A stretch of DNA of 64,000 bases. Source: DATBLY01 sp963705545 (GTDB taxonomy: Bacteria; Actinomycetota; UBA4738; HRBIN12). Within the stretch, counting starts at the first letter, position 1. Each line of letters begins with the position of its first letter. Positions 25,756 through 35,570 of this stretch are shown here, in pieces. The position numbers and the translations under genes were made by a program. The notes below the pieces were generated by a model. The model saw only the letters and a list, made by a program, of their open reading frames with translations. It was not told where the DNA came from and did not search any database. The stretch is taken from assembly GCA_963705545.1 (NCBI GenBank), contig CAVPJX010000001.1:620001-684000 (forward strand), read 5' to 3'.

Positions 25756-25979
25756 GCTCCGAGGACTCCGCGGCTACCTTCAGGTTGCAGTCCTGCGACT
25801 GATCGGTCGACTCGAGATCGGACAAGGCGGTCTTCAGCTGGGGGAGCGACGAGACCACCGCTAGGTTCTGCGCGTCCGAACAGACCGGCGAGACGCTCCT
25901 GCACGAGCCCGTAACAGCAGGGCTGGGACCACCGCGACCGCAATCGAGCGGCGGAACCCCCGCGCTCCGATGCGCACCC
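25756..25979 (-). pseudogene. Degenerate secreted-protein gene
   Basis: On the minus strand a GTG at about 25,977 follows GAAGGGGTCAGG and opens a signal-peptide-like stretch, FRRSIAVAVVPALLL. A frame change near 25,880 then leads to a plausible mature part, CSDAQNLAVVSSLPQLKTAL, SDLESTDQSQDCNLKVAAES. No single frame spans it. I interpret it as the decayed gene of a small Cys-containing exported protein; an equally short spurious origin cannot be excluded. The remaining 100 bases up to 26,076 show nothing recognisable. Confidence 0.35.
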
Positions 25980-26076
25980 TGACCCCTTCGCGGTCAGCCG
26001 TGGCCGGACGCCGGCCAAGTCCCCGACATCGCCATGGTGAACGAAGCGATATCGGGGACTCAGCCTCCTCGTCGAC

Positions 26077-26586
26077 TCAGTTGCCCTCTGCGGCCTTGAG
26101 CTGCTTGGCGAGCTCGTCGGCGCTCGCGTCGATCTCCTGGGAGACGAAGCGGTTCTCCGCCTTGATGCTCGCAGCGACCTGGTCGGCCATGTTCGTCGCA
26201 TACAGCACGATCAACCCGGCCTGGCCCTTGTCCAGCGTGGCGGCAAGCTGCTTGAGGTCGTCGTCCTTCATGCCGCCCTTGATGTGGCCTGAGACGGCGC
26301 CGATCCCCGCACCGACAGCCATGCCCACGCCCAGGCCGATCCCCGGCAGGATCGCGGCCACAGCCCCGAGCGCCAGACCCTTCCAGGCACCGTGCCGTGT
26401 GGACGCCTCGTGCTTGTCGTCGACCTTGACCTTGCCGTCGGCTCCACGCTCCAGAACCGCAGCGTCGAAGTCGTGGCCGACACCCGCGTCGTAGTACAGA
26501 GCCTTCACGGCCTCGTAGTCGACCTCGGCGTCCGAAACGCTGTCGTAGGACCCTGCGAGGACCATCAACGTGTCCTTCTCGCCCAT
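26077..26586 (-). CDS. DUF1269-like membrane-associated protein
   Basis: A 169 aa paralogue of the 24,882 product. The N-terminal part has LAGSYDSVSDAEVDYEAVKA, the hydrophobic hairpin reads WKGLALGAVAAILPGIGLGV, and GQAGLIVLYATNMADQVAAS matches the GAGLIVAYKHDHADTIE segment of its partner. Function unknown. The ATG at 26,586 follows GGAAGGGGAGCG. It is convergent with the broken aquaporin region and divergent from the TMEM175 gene. Confidence 0.75.
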   Translation of the reverse strand: MGEKDTLMVLAGSYDSVSDAEVDYEAVKALYYDAGVGHDFDAAVLERGADGKVKVDDKHEASTRHGAWKGLALGAVAAILPGIGLGVGMAVGAGIGAVSGHIKGGMKDDDLKQLAATLDKGQAGLIVLYATNMADQVAASIKAENRFVSQEIDASADELAKQLKAAEGN

Positions 26587-26751
26587 AGCGCTCCCCTTCC
26601 TGTCGGCATCGATTACGCCGACGTCCGATCTCGGCCCCCGAACGAAGGCCTCACCGAACGTATAACTTCGGCCGTCCGCCGTCAGGGGGGCCAAGGACCC
26701 TAGGTTGCCGGGACGTCACGCACTTCCGCAACGCGACGAGCGTCGCCGCGC

Positions 26752-26782
26752 TTGACCGTCGTCCTGCCGTTCCGCATATGCT
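26752..26782 (+). promoter_or_regulatory. Promoter of TMEM175 gene, leaderless
   Basis: TTGACC (26,752-26,757) and TATGCT (26,777-26,782) form a -35/-10 pair with a 19-base spacer. The TTG start at 26,789 lies six bases after the -10 box, so the mRNA should begin at or near the start codon. Confidence 0.55.
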
Positions 26783-26788
26783 GGCTGT

Positions 26789-27445
26789 TTGAGTACCGAC
26801 GATCCAGCCGATCGACGCAAACGCATCAGCTTGCGCACCGCCCGCATGGAAGCGTTCAGCGACGGTGTCTTCGCCATCGCCATCACGCTCCTGGTGCTCG
26901 ATCTCGTCGCGCCTGCGGTGAGCGAAGGTGGCGTCGGTCGCCGATTGATGGACGAGTGGCCGACCTACCTCGCTTACCTCGTGAGCTTCGCGTCGATCGG
27001 CGCAGCATGGCTCAGCCACTCGACGATCACCGAGTTCCTCGACCGAGCGGACTCCGTCCTCCTCCGCTTGAACCTGCTGCTACTCCTGTTCGTTTCGATC
27101 TTGCCTTTCCCGACCCGGATGCTCGGCGAATACCTGCGGGAGCCTGGAGCCGAGCGGATCGCCGTCACCGTGTATGGGTTGAACCTGCTCGCCATCTCGG
27201 GCTTGACGAGCGTCCTTTGGCACTACGCGGTCTCGGAAGGACTGACCAAGGGTGATCTCGCTGACGAGGACGCCCAGGCGATCACCGCGAAGCTCAACCC
27301 GAGCCTTGCCTTCTACGCCGTCACCATCGCGATCGGCTTGCTCGTTCCGGTCGCAGCTGTCGTGCTCTACCTCGCCATCGCTCTCTATCTCTTGATCCCG
27401 TTCCGCGCGATCGCCCGCCAGCTACGTCGCCGACCAGCCGGGTGA
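26789..27445 (+). CDS. TMEM175-family potassium channel
   Basis: A 218 aa integral membrane protein with the hallmark FSDGVFAIAITLLVLDL on its first helix (the FSD motif near residues 23-25 lines the pore in TMEM175/DUF1211 channels). Six hydrophobic helices are visible, fitting the bacterial one-repeat form that assembles as a tetramer. It should conduct potassium passively through the cytoplasmic membrane. The start is a TTG at 26,789, supported by the leaderless promoter spacing. Its TGA runs directly into the stop of the convergent gene. Confidence 0.92.
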   Translation: MSTDDPADRRKRISLRTARMEAFSDGVFAIAITLLVLDLVAPAVSEGGVGRRLMDEWPTYLAYLVSFASIGAAWLSHSTITEFLDRADSVLLRLNLLLLLFVSILPFPTRMLGEYLREPGAERIAVTVYGLNLLAISGLTSVLWHYAVSEGLTKGDLADEDAQAITAKLNPSLAFYAVTIAIGLLVPVAAVVLYLAIALYLLIPFRAIARQLRRRPAG

Positions 27446-27946
27446 TCAACCGGAACCAGGCCCTCGAGTCTCGGGGTCTAACGACCTGCCGAGCAGGTCG
27501 TCCACGAGCGCCACAGCTACGACGTAGACGACGTGTGTCCCGATGCTCGTGGCCAGAACGTCCGGCTCCCATCGCCACGGCGGAGGCGTCTTGCCGAGCA
27601 CGGGGAACAACGTGAAGGTCGCGCTCATCAGCGTCGCGCCGAACACCACGCTGGCCCACGGCTCGGGGAGGAACCGACGAAGCACACCGTGCCACAGACC
27701 GAAGGCCGACCCGTACCCCCACTTCAGGGCGGCGCCGAGCTCCGCGTCGCCCCGTTCGCTGACGTCGCCGAGCCGGAGGACGCTCGCCACGATCTTGCCG
27801 GGCATCAGGCTGTCGTCGTAGTCCAGCGAGCCTCGAACTTCGGGGCGCAGCCGATGCTCGCTCGAGTAGGCGAGGGTCATGGCCGTCGTCCCCGCCGCGC
27901 CCGCGAGCACGCTCCGGATCGGCCAGGGGAGGTTCCTGCGCTTCAT
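27446..27946 (-). CDS. Hypothetical membrane protein
   Basis: A 166 aa protein with about four hydrophobic segments (RSVLAGAAGTTAMTLAYSSE; WGYGSAFGLWHGVLRRFLP; WASVVFGATLMSATFTLFPV; ATSIGTHVVYVVAVALVDDL). It resembles YagU/DUF1440-like small membrane proteins, with G-x-W-H-G and P-x-x-G motifs, but the assignment is tentative. The ATG at 27,946 is favoured because AAGGAG lies nine bases upstream; ATG 27,955 overlaps that site. It lies 60 bases downstream of the BASS transporter gene and may share its transcript. Confidence 0.6.
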   Translation of the reverse strand: MKRRNLPWPIRSVLAGAAGTTAMTLAYSSEHRLRPEVRGSLDYDDSLMPGKIVASVLRLGDVSERGDAELGAALKWGYGSAFGLWHGVLRRFLPEPWASVVFGATLMSATFTLFPVLGKTPPPWRWEPDVLATSIGTHVVYVVAVALVDDLLGRSLDPETRGPGSG

Positions 27947-28005
27947 CGCAGCCATCTCCTTGATCGAGGGTCTGATCGCCAGCACGCAATCCATCTTCGA
28001 TAGCT

Positions 28006-28878
28006 TCACTTCCCGGATGACTCGAGCACTGCCGCCTTCCGACCGATCTCCACCGCGATGAACATGCATACGACCATGTCGACGAGCGCGAACACGATCG
28101 CCGGTCCCAGGTAGTTGGGGTTCCCGTCGAGTTGGGTGCCGATGATGATGAGTCCCAGCGAAGAGAACCGGAGGCCGGAGATGAGCCCGGTGGTCGTGCG
28201 AGTGCTGGGATCGCTGCCGCCCACCAACAGACCCAGGACCAGCGCGAGCACGGCGATCACGAGCGACGCGAGGAGCATCCGCGAGCCGAACAGCGCGACG
28301 ATCGTGCTCCAGTTCACCGCCAACCCGGCAACCAGTGCCAGCCCGAGCGCGAGGTTCGCGATCTTCACGAGCTCCGGGTGCCACGCCGCGGCACGCTCCG
28401 CGTAGCGGGCTCGAACGACCAAGCCGACCACGAGCGGGAGCAGGACGAGCGCCAGCAGGTTCTTCAGGATCGTCGCGGCGCTGATGGACGCGCCGCTCAC
28501 GACCTGCCCGGCCCACAACGGCACAGCGGCGAGGTTCACCAGCTGGAGCACGACCACGACCGAGACCGCGAGGGCGAGGTCGGCCTTCTTGGACAGCTGC
28601 GTCGCCTTCAGCCCGGCCGCGCCGGCCGCACCGATCGCCGCGAGCGTCAACCCGGAGACGGATGCGTCCTGCAGCCCGAACGCCTTCGCGATGCCCCACG
28701 CGACCGCGGGGATCACGAGGCAGTTGAGCACGACCATCAGCACCACGAGCACCCAGCGGCTGAGCGGCGCGAGGACCTGCTTGACGGTGAAGGACATGCC
28801 GAGCGAGAGCACGGTCGCGACGATCGACACCGCGACGCCAGCGTTGAACAGCAGCGTCAACAGGTGTTCAGCCGACAT
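28006..28878 (-). CDS. BASS/SBF-family transporter
   Basis: A 290 aa protein with about nine to ten hydrophobic helices, of the bile acid:sodium symporter superfamily. It starts MSAEHLLTLLFNAGVAVSIV. Typical features are LSLGMSFTVKQVLAPLSRWV, followed by helices with Asn and Pro (VLMVVLNCLVIPAVAWGIAK), and the later segment TTTGLISGLRFSSLGLIIIG. Members carry organic anions with sodium or take part in arsenite export; the substrate is not evident. I chose the ATG at 28,878, behind GGAGGGG. Confidence 0.8.
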   Translation of the reverse strand: MSAEHLLTLLFNAGVAVSIVATVLSLGMSFTVKQVLAPLSRWVLVVLMVVLNCLVIPAVAWGIAKAFGLQDASVSGLTLAAIGAAGAAGLKATQLSKKADLALAVSVVVVLQLVNLAAVPLWAGQVVSGASISAATILKNLLALVLLPLVVGLVVRARYAERAAAWHPELVKIANLALGLALVAGLAVNWSTIVALFGSRMLLASLVIAVLALVLGLLVGGSDPSTRTTTGLISGLRFSSLGLIIIGTQLDGNPNYLGPAIVFALVDMVVCMFIAVEIGRKAAVLESSGK

Positions 28879-29173
28879 CGCATCCCCTCCGCGGCGGCGC
28901 GCCATGGCATCGCTTCCACCTGTTCCCGCCTTGCCGCAGGGCACGCGATGTTCCGTCCGCGACGCGTCCTCCGTAGCCTACTCCGCCATCAGCTCGGACG
29001 GCGCCCCGCCGGTCCGCGATCGCCACATCGGATGGACGCCGGGTGGAGGACCGACCGGGCCGCCCGCCCGACCAAGGCGACCGGAGGATGTCGAGGACAC
29101 CCTCGAGACCGTCGATGCACTAGGCTGCAGGCTCGTCGTCGATCGGCGAACGGGATGAGAGGGAGGGTGTTCG

Positions 29174-29470
29174 ATGGGTTGTCTGTTCGCGCTCGGGGCC
29201 GCGTTCTTCCCGCGGATCGTGTTCCTGATCCTGTGGATCGCGCGTCCCGTCTACGTCGACGCGGTGTTCGACACCTTCATCTGGCCGCTGCTCGGGTTGA
29301 TCTTCCTGCCGTTCACGACGCTGATGTGGGTCCTGCTCGACCAGCCGCCGATCGGCGTCCACGGGTGGGACTGGCTATGGATCGTGATCGCGGTCTTCCT
29401 GGACCTCGGGCACTACGCGAGCGTCGCCGCGCAGCGCAACCAGATGCCCGGGCGAGCCACGCCGGCCTGA
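29174..29470 (+). CDS. Small membrane protein, 98 aa
   Basis: A 98 aa protein with three hydrophobic segments: FALGAAFFPRIVFLILWIAR, FIWPLLGLIFLPFTTLMWVL and WLWIVIAVFLDLGHYAS. Conserved-looking residues include P13-R14 and the DxGHY end. It resembles widespread uncharacterised actinobacterial membrane proteins. The ATG at 29,174 follows GAGAGGGAGGG, with a TAGGCT box 50 bases upstream. Function unknown. Confidence 0.7.
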   Translation: MGCLFALGAAFFPRIVFLILWIARPVYVDAVFDTFIWPLLGLIFLPFTTLMWVLLDQPPIGVHGWDWLWIVIAVFLDLGHYASVAAQRNQMPGRATPA

Positions 29471-29506
29471 GTCCCGCCGCCCGGGTCGCGGTCCGCCCTA
29501 CGAGGT

Positions 29507-31093
29507 TCAGGCCTGCTCGACCTCCGCAGGCGCTGCGGTGTCGATCCGGTGGTACTCGGCGAGCAGGGCCTGCTCCTCCCGCTTCTTCGGGAAGAGGAAG
29601 TAGACGAGCGCCGCGCCGAGCAGAACGGCGACGATCCCGGCCGTGTAGGCCCAGTCGTCACCCTGGAGGAACGACGCTTTCGCGGCGGCCGTGATCTGCT
29701 TCGCGTACTGGGGATACTGCTGGGCGACCGCCTCGGCGCTCGCGAAGGACTTCGTGAGCTCGGCCGAGACGCTGTCGGTGACCTCCTGGGCGTTCGGTGA
29801 CGATCCGATCGCCGCCGTCGCCGCCGCGGCGTAGCCGGCCGTGAGCAGCGCACCCAGGATCGACTGCATGATCGCGCCCCCGAGGTCGCGCTGGAGATCG
29901 GCCGTGCCCGACGCCATGCCGGCCCGCTCCACCGGCACCGAGCCCGTGAGCGAGTGGGACGCCGGCGTCCCGGCGAACCCCACACCGACCCCAAGCAGGG
30001 CGTACCCGAGACCGACCTCCCAGTACGGGATCCCCTCGTCCCACAGGAGCAGCATCACGACGAACCCGAGGAGGCAGAACACGTAGCCGATCAGCAGCGT
30101 GAACCTCGCGCCGCGCGCCTCGACCAGCTTCGCCGAGCGGGGGGCGATCAGCACCATGAACAGCGCCGCCGGGAGGATCGCGAGCCCGGCATCCAGCGTG
30201 TCGTATCCCAGCACGTTCTGCAGGAACTGCTGCCCGACGAACATCGCGGCCATCAGCGTGCCGAACACGACGATCCCCGCGCACGCCGCGACCCAGAAGA
30301 TCCGCCGGCCCGCGATGTCGAGGTCGTACAGGGGATTGCGTGCCCTCCGCTGGCGAACGACGAACGCGATCCCGGCGGCGACCGCGATCGCGACGAGCCC
30401 CAGCACCAGGCTCCCCTCGTTCGGGACCGGCGCGAAGTTGATCGCGAGGACGACGCCCGCGACCAGCAGGACCGACAGGATCCCGCCGAGGTTGTCCACG
30501 GGATCCGTCGTCTCGTTGACGTGGGCCGGCACCAGCCGGATCGCCAGGACGAGCGCCACGACGGCGAGCGGCAACGTGATCAGGAACACCGACCCCCACC
30601 AGAAGTGCTCCAGGAGGAGGCCGGAGAACAGCGGGCCGAGCGCCGAGATCGCTCCACCGAGCGCGGACCATAGGGCGATCGACCGGGTGCGCGCCGGTCC
30701 GGACCAAAGGGCCGTGATCAGCGCGAGGGTGGTCGGGAACGCCATCCCCGCCGCGAGACCCCCGAAGAGCCGCGCCACGAACAGGATCGTGTCGGTCGGC
30801 GCGTAGGCGGCCAACAGGCTCGCGGGGATCGCGAGCGCGGTGCCGAGGATCAGCATCAACTTGCGGCCGTGCCGGTCCCCGAGCGCGCCGAGGTACAGCA
30901 CCGAGGCTGCCAGCCCCAGCGAATACCCGACCGCGATCAGGTCGAGGGTGGTCTGCGACGAGTCGAAGGCCGCCCCGATCGACGGCAGCGCCACGTTCGC
31001 GACCGCCAGGTTCAGGTTCGCGACCGCGGCGACGAGGATCAGCGCGAGGAGCACGAGGCCCGACCGGGCCGGGACCGTGGACGTGGACCGCAC
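29507..31093 (-). CDS. MFS transporter, DHA2-like drug exporter
   Basis: A 528 aa major facilitator protein with about 14 helices, fitting the DHA2 (EmrB/QacA) drug:proton antiporter group. It has the N-terminal motif LNLAVANVALPSIGAAFDSS, the loop 2-3 motif LGALGDRHGRKLMLILGTAL (motif A) and further Gly/Pro-rich helices (PLLGVG-like region, AGMASGTADLQRDLGGAIMQ). It should export hydrophobic compounds. A long, partly helical insert (VTDSVSAELTKSFASAEAVA) precedes the last helix. No regulator gene is adjacent. The start codon at 31,093 has no obvious ribosome binding site. Confidence 0.92.
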   Translation of the reverse strand: MRSTSTVPARSGLVLLALILVAAVANLNLAVANVALPSIGAAFDSSQTTLDLIAVGYSLGLAASVLYLGALGDRHGRKLMLILGTALAIPASLLAAYAPTDTILFVARLFGGLAAGMAFPTTLALITALWSGPARTRSIALWSALGGAISALGPLFSGLLLEHFWWGSVFLITLPLAVVALVLAIRLVPAHVNETTDPVDNLGGILSVLLVAGVVLAINFAPVPNEGSLVLGLVAIAVAAGIAFVVRQRRARNPLYDLDIAGRRIFWVAACAGIVVFGTLMAAMFVGQQFLQNVLGYDTLDAGLAILPAALFMVLIAPRSAKLVEARGARFTLLIGYVFCLLGFVVMLLLWDEGIPYWEVGLGYALLGVGVGFAGTPASHSLTGSVPVERAGMASGTADLQRDLGGAIMQSILGALLTAGYAAAATAAIGSSPNAQEVTDSVSAELTKSFASAEAVAQQYPQYAKQITAAAKASFLQGDDWAYTAGIVAVLLGAALVYFLFPKKREEQALLAEYHRIDTAAPAEVEQA

Positions 31094-31175
31094 CGGTGGT
31101 CGCGGCCGTTCCCCGGGTCCCCCACGCGGAACTCCCCCTCCCTCGCGATGGCCGGCGGCGGCCGGTACCGGCCGG

Positions 31176-32657
31176 TCAGGCGCGCATCGTAGCCGCGTCG
31201 GTCACGAGCCGTCCGTCGGCCATCGTCACGACGCGGTCGAGGTACCGGATCAGCTCGTCGCTGTGCGTGGCGGCCACGCAGGCCGTTCCGCGCGCCACCG
31301 CCTGGCGGATGGCCTCCAGCATGTCCCGCGCGTGCGCTCCGTCCTGGTGTCCCGTCGGCTCGTCCGCCAATAGGAGCCCGGGGGTGAGGATCAGGGCGCG
31401 CGCCAGGGCCGCCCGCTGCTGCTCCCCCACCGAGGTCTCCTGCGGGTACCGATGCTGCAGGGCCGAGAGCCCGAGATCGTGGATCAGCTCGTCCGCGAGC
31501 TCCTCCGTGGACCCGAGGACGCCCGCGAGGCGTGCCGGGTACTCGACGTTCTCGCGGACCGTGAACTCCTCGATCAGGCCGAGCCGCTGCGGGAGGACCG
31601 CGACCTCCGCCCAGGGTGCCGAACGGTCGACGGCGCGTCCGTCCGCCAGCACGATGTCGCCCACGTCGGCGCGCTCCCAACCGGACATCAGGTTCAGCAG
31701 CGTCGTCTTCCCGCTGCCGGATCGTCCGACGAGCCCGACGAGCTCACCCTCCCCCACCACCACCGTCGCGTCGCGGACCGCGTGCACCGCTTCGCCACCA
31801 CGGTGGAACGTCTTGGTCACGTCGCGCACCTCGATCGCGGGCCGCCGGTGTTCGTCGGAGATGCGGGCGTCGCGTCCCACGGGAGCGGTCGCTCGCGTGC
31901 GCCCGACGCTCCCCGGACCCCTCCACGGGGTCGCCGCCGTGCCGCCGGTCCCGCGCGTCCCATGTGTCGGGGGTGAGCCCTCGGCCAGGCCATGATCGAG
32001 CCGGAGCACGATCGAGCTGCGGTCGACGACGTCCGCGTCGTGGCTCGAGACGATGAACGTCACCCCCCGCGACACCAAGGCGTCGATCGCGTCGAGCATG
32101 TGCGACGCGGAGTCGCGATCGAGCTCGGCGGTCGGCTCGTCCGCGACCACGATCGCGACGCCGGACAGCAGGATCTGCGCGAACGCGGCCCGCTGCTGTT
32201 CGCCTCCGGAGAGCTCGTCCGGCCGGTGACCCAGGCGGTCGGACAGGCCGAGCAGATCGACCAGGTCGGCCGCGTCGACGGACGCTCCCCGCCCCCGGCC
32301 GGATCGGATCGCCAGCCGGAGGTGATCCTCGACCGTGAGCTGCGGGAAGAAGTTGTCCGACGGCCGCTGCAGGACCGTGCCGACCACGCGCTGGCGCACG
32401 CGCCGGAGCCCCCCGGCGCCGGCGGTATCGATCCGGACCCCTCCCACGGACACGGTCCCCGAGGTCGGGCGGTCGATCCCGGCCAGGATCCGCAGCAACG
32501 ACGACTTCCCGCTCCCGGACGGACCGGCCACGACGCTCATGGCCCCGGCGGGGAACGCCGCGGTCAGCCCGCGGAGGGCACGGACCTCGCCGGTGGCCGT
32601 CCGATAGGTCTTCACCAGATCGACGCACGTCGCGGCGCCGGCGTGATCAGTCCGCAA
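31176..32657 (-). CDS. Fused double ABC ATPase (LolD/MacB-like)
   Basis: A 493 aa protein with two complete ABC ATPase domains. Domain 1: Walker A GPSGSGKS, signature LSGGEQQRAAFAQ, Walker B IVVADEPTAE, His switch VSSHDADV. Domain 2 (from about residue 275): Walker A GRSGSGKT, signature TSVGEQQRAALARAL (S-V-G instead of S-G-G), Walker B LLLADEPTGH, and TH in VAATHSDEL. Both resemble FtsE/LolD/MacB-type ATPases. It overlaps the permease stop by 11 bases (TTG start), so the two make one export or lipoprotein-release machine driven by a single fused ATPase. Confidence 0.92.
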   Translation of the reverse strand: MRTDHAGAATCVDLVKTYRTATGEVRALRGLTAAFPAGAMSVVAGPSGSGKSSLLRILAGIDRPTSGTVSVGGVRIDTAGAGGLRRVRQRVVGTVLQRPSDNFFPQLTVEDHLRLAIRSGRGRGASVDAADLVDLLGLSDRLGHRPDELSGGEQQRAAFAQILLSGVAIVVADEPTAELDRDSASHMLDAIDALVSRGVTFIVSSHDADVVDRSSIVLRLDHGLAEGSPPTHGTRGTGGTAATPWRGPGSVGRTRATAPVGRDARISDEHRRPAIEVRDVTKTFHRGGEAVHAVRDATVVVGEGELVGLVGRSGSGKTTLLNLMSGWERADVGDIVLADGRAVDRSAPWAEVAVLPQRLGLIEEFTVRENVEYPARLAGVLGSTEELADELIHDLGLSALQHRYPQETSVGEQQRAALARALILTPGLLLADEPTGHQDGAHARDMLEAIRQAVARGTACVAATHSDELIRYLDRVVTMADGRLVTDAATMRA

Positions 32658-35422
32658 GCCGCATCACCTCGCCCAGGTCGGTGCGCCGGGCGCGGGCGCT
32701 CGTCAGCCACGCTCCCGCCCACGTCACGCCGGCGAGTGCGGCCACCACGACCGCGAGCGCCGCGACGGGGGCGATCACCAGCGGACCGGGAGGGATCGTC
32801 GGCAACGGGTCGATCAGCGGGACCACCAGGAACCCGGCGACGAGCGCGAGGGTCGCGCCCACCACGAACGCGACCGTGAGCATCGTCCCGAACTCGAGGG
32901 TCAGCGCTCGCCGGTACGTCGCATCCGCCATCCCCATCCGCAGCGAGAGCCCGTACGACACGACCTGCGAGCGCTGACGCGCCTGCAGGTACATCACCAT
33001 GCCGGCGATCACCAACAACGCGGCCGCCAGGCCGAGCGCGTTCAAGACCAAGAAGGTCTCGATCGCCGTCGCGATCGCGGGGATCGCCTCCACCTCGTCG
33101 GCCGTGAGGATCAGGAACGGCGGGTACTCGAGCGACGCCAGGGCGGCCGTCGCGCGCGCGGGATCGCCCCGCACCCAGATCTCGTGCGAGGCGTTCGTGT
33201 TGTTCAGGGGGTTCGTGGCGTCGGCGAACGCCGCCGCCAGCGCATCGCCGTCCACCACGAGCATCGGGCGCAGGGACGTCATCCCGGGGAACGCATCCGC
33301 GCGGCCGACCACCCGAAGCGTGAGCGCGTGCTCCTGGAGCTCGACCACCGCGCCGTCCCGCACGCGCGGTCCACGCACGACGATCGCCCGGATCGGCTCG
33401 GGGTCGGCGCCGGAAACCGCCTCGACCAACGAGGCGAGCGGACGGCCCGAGAAGCCGTCGCGCCAGAACGCGGCGTCCGCGAACGTCCGTGGATCGATCA
33501 CCAGCAGGTCGAACCCGGCGCCGCCGGGGAGGTCGCCGGCGGCGATCATCCGCGTCACCGCGGTGAAGGGCAACGGCATCGTCGACGGGAGCGGGGTCGA
33601 CAGGTTGATCCGACCCTGGACGTCGCTGCCCACGTAGACCTTCGCCTTGGCCTCGACCGTCGTCCGGAGCGAGGCCACCATCACCTGGGACTGCACGAAG
33701 ATCCCCAGGCACAACGCGGACGCCGCGATCAGGATCCGGCTCGGACCGGCCGCGCCGGCGAGGCGTCGGATCGCAAGGTAGCGCGCCTCCGAGCGTTGGG
33801 GCGCGCGTCCGCGCCACCACGCGACGGCCGCCACGAAGAGCCGGCCCGCCAGGGCCCCGAACCCCGCCAGGAACACGATCGGGAAGATCAGGAGCAGGAG
33901 GCTCGGCTCTGCGTCGTCGGCGGACAGCCGATCGCCGCCGAAGGCCCCCGTCTCGCGGATCCGCAGGTACAGGTAGATCGCGAGCGCCGCGAGGGCGAGC
34001 TCCCAGGGGATCCGGGCCAGTACGCGCACGCGGCCCCGATGGTGTTCCGATCGCCGGAGGAACGCGACCGCCGACACGATCCCGAGGAACGCCAGCGCGC
34101 CGATCACGGCCACGACGGTGCCACGGACCGCCGTCGAGACGGCCGACGCGGACGCCGAGCCTTCCGGTCCCAAGAGGCGCACGAGGACGACGGCCAGGCC
34201 GAGCCCAGCCGCCCCCCCCACCACGCACGGGACCGCGGATTCCACGCTCGAGCGCGCCGCGACCGACGGCCATCGCGCGCCGCGGACGAAGAGCAGGCCC
34301 GCCTCGGTCCGGCGCGCGGCATGCGCGAAGGCGCCCGCGGCGGCGATCACGATCAACGCGACCAGCACCCCCGCACCCTGGAGCAGCCGGCCGGCCGTCT
34401 CGAGCGACGACGTGCGCCGGTCGACCTGCTCGATCACCTGGCCGAGGGATGAGACGAACAGCGCCTCCGTCACCCCGAAGCAACACGGCGCGAACAATTC
34501 CCGGCCGCAGCAGGCCAGGACCGTCCCGACCGGGTCGCCCGGGTCCGAGGCTCGATCCAGCGCCAGGGCGGCCGAGCGCGCCTGCGCGCGGGCCACGTCC
34601 AGGGTCAACGCGTCCGGGTCGCCCAGCGGGGCGATCCACCCGAAGTCCGCGCGCCGGGGGCCGAGCGTCGACGTCCAGGCGAGCACCTGCTCGCGGTCGG
34701 CCAGGATCGGCTGGGGCGGTGCCGAGCAATCCAGACAGGCCGGGTCGAGGTACACGTCGTGCGCCCAGCGCTTCCAGTAGCCGGTGCGCGGCTGCGGCGT
34801 ACAGGCTCGCGTACACGCCGTCCACCGGCACAAGGACCGTTCGTCCGGCGTGCTCGAGCCGGATCCGGTCGCCGGGTCCCGCTCCTACCGCGTCCGCGAT
34901 CAGGTCCGGGATCCACACGCCGTCGCCGTCCTCGCCCGCGATCGGCTCGACGTGGTCCAGCACGTCGCCCGCGAACACCAGCCGCCCCGTGACGGGGCCG
35001 CTCTCGGGCTCGGCGCCGCTCGGCTCGGTGACCGACACCTCGGACCCGAAGACGTACGGCACCGCGGGCGCGAGCGCGACGCCGTCGGCGCCAAGCCGCA
35101 TGAACGCATCCTGCATCTCCTCGTGCAGCGGGCTCCCGCCGGGACCCTGGGCGTCGAGCCGGACGTTCGTCCGGCTGAACGAGATCCCGGCACCGTAGGC
35201 CGTCACGTTCCGGTCGTCGATCCCCGCGTGCAGGAGTGCGCTCTGGCTGGCCGACAGGAACAAGGGGAACGCGGCTGCGGCTGCGGCGAGCAGGAGCGCA
35301 CCGCCCGCGAGGGCGGCGAACAGCCCCGGGTAGCGGAGCAGCGTTCCCGGCGCCCTGGCCCAGAGCGGGTTGGCCACGCCAGACCGGATACCTCGGTATG
35401 GATGCGTCCGCTCCCGGCTCAC
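32647..35422 (-). pseudogene. FtsX/MacB-like ABC permease, frameshifted
   Basis: The N-terminal frame from the GTG at 35,422 encodes a first membrane helix (LFAALAGGALLLAAAAAAFP) and an extracellular domain down to VPVDGVYASLY. Near 34,785-34,812 the sensible frame changes. It continues as TGYWKRWAHDVYLDPACLDC through several hydrophobic helices to ARRTDLGEVMRLAD at 32,647. Together it would be a permease of about 925 aa with FtsX-like repeats (VVAVIGALAFLGIVSAVAFL; LVVIAGMVMYLQARQ-type C-terminal region). Both parts look fully conserved, so the one-base shift in the GCCGCAGCCGCG run may be recent or an assembly error. Confidence 0.8.
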
Positions 35423-35570
35423 GCTCAGGCGATGCTAGTCGAGCGCCGGGTCCGGCCGGCCGAACGGATCGCGGCGACCAGACGCCCTGCGGCCGAAGGT
35501 CCCCGGATCCGCCCGCCTTCGGACCCCCCGAGGTGAGCCCCCAGCGGTGATGATGGACGCGGAGGCGAGC

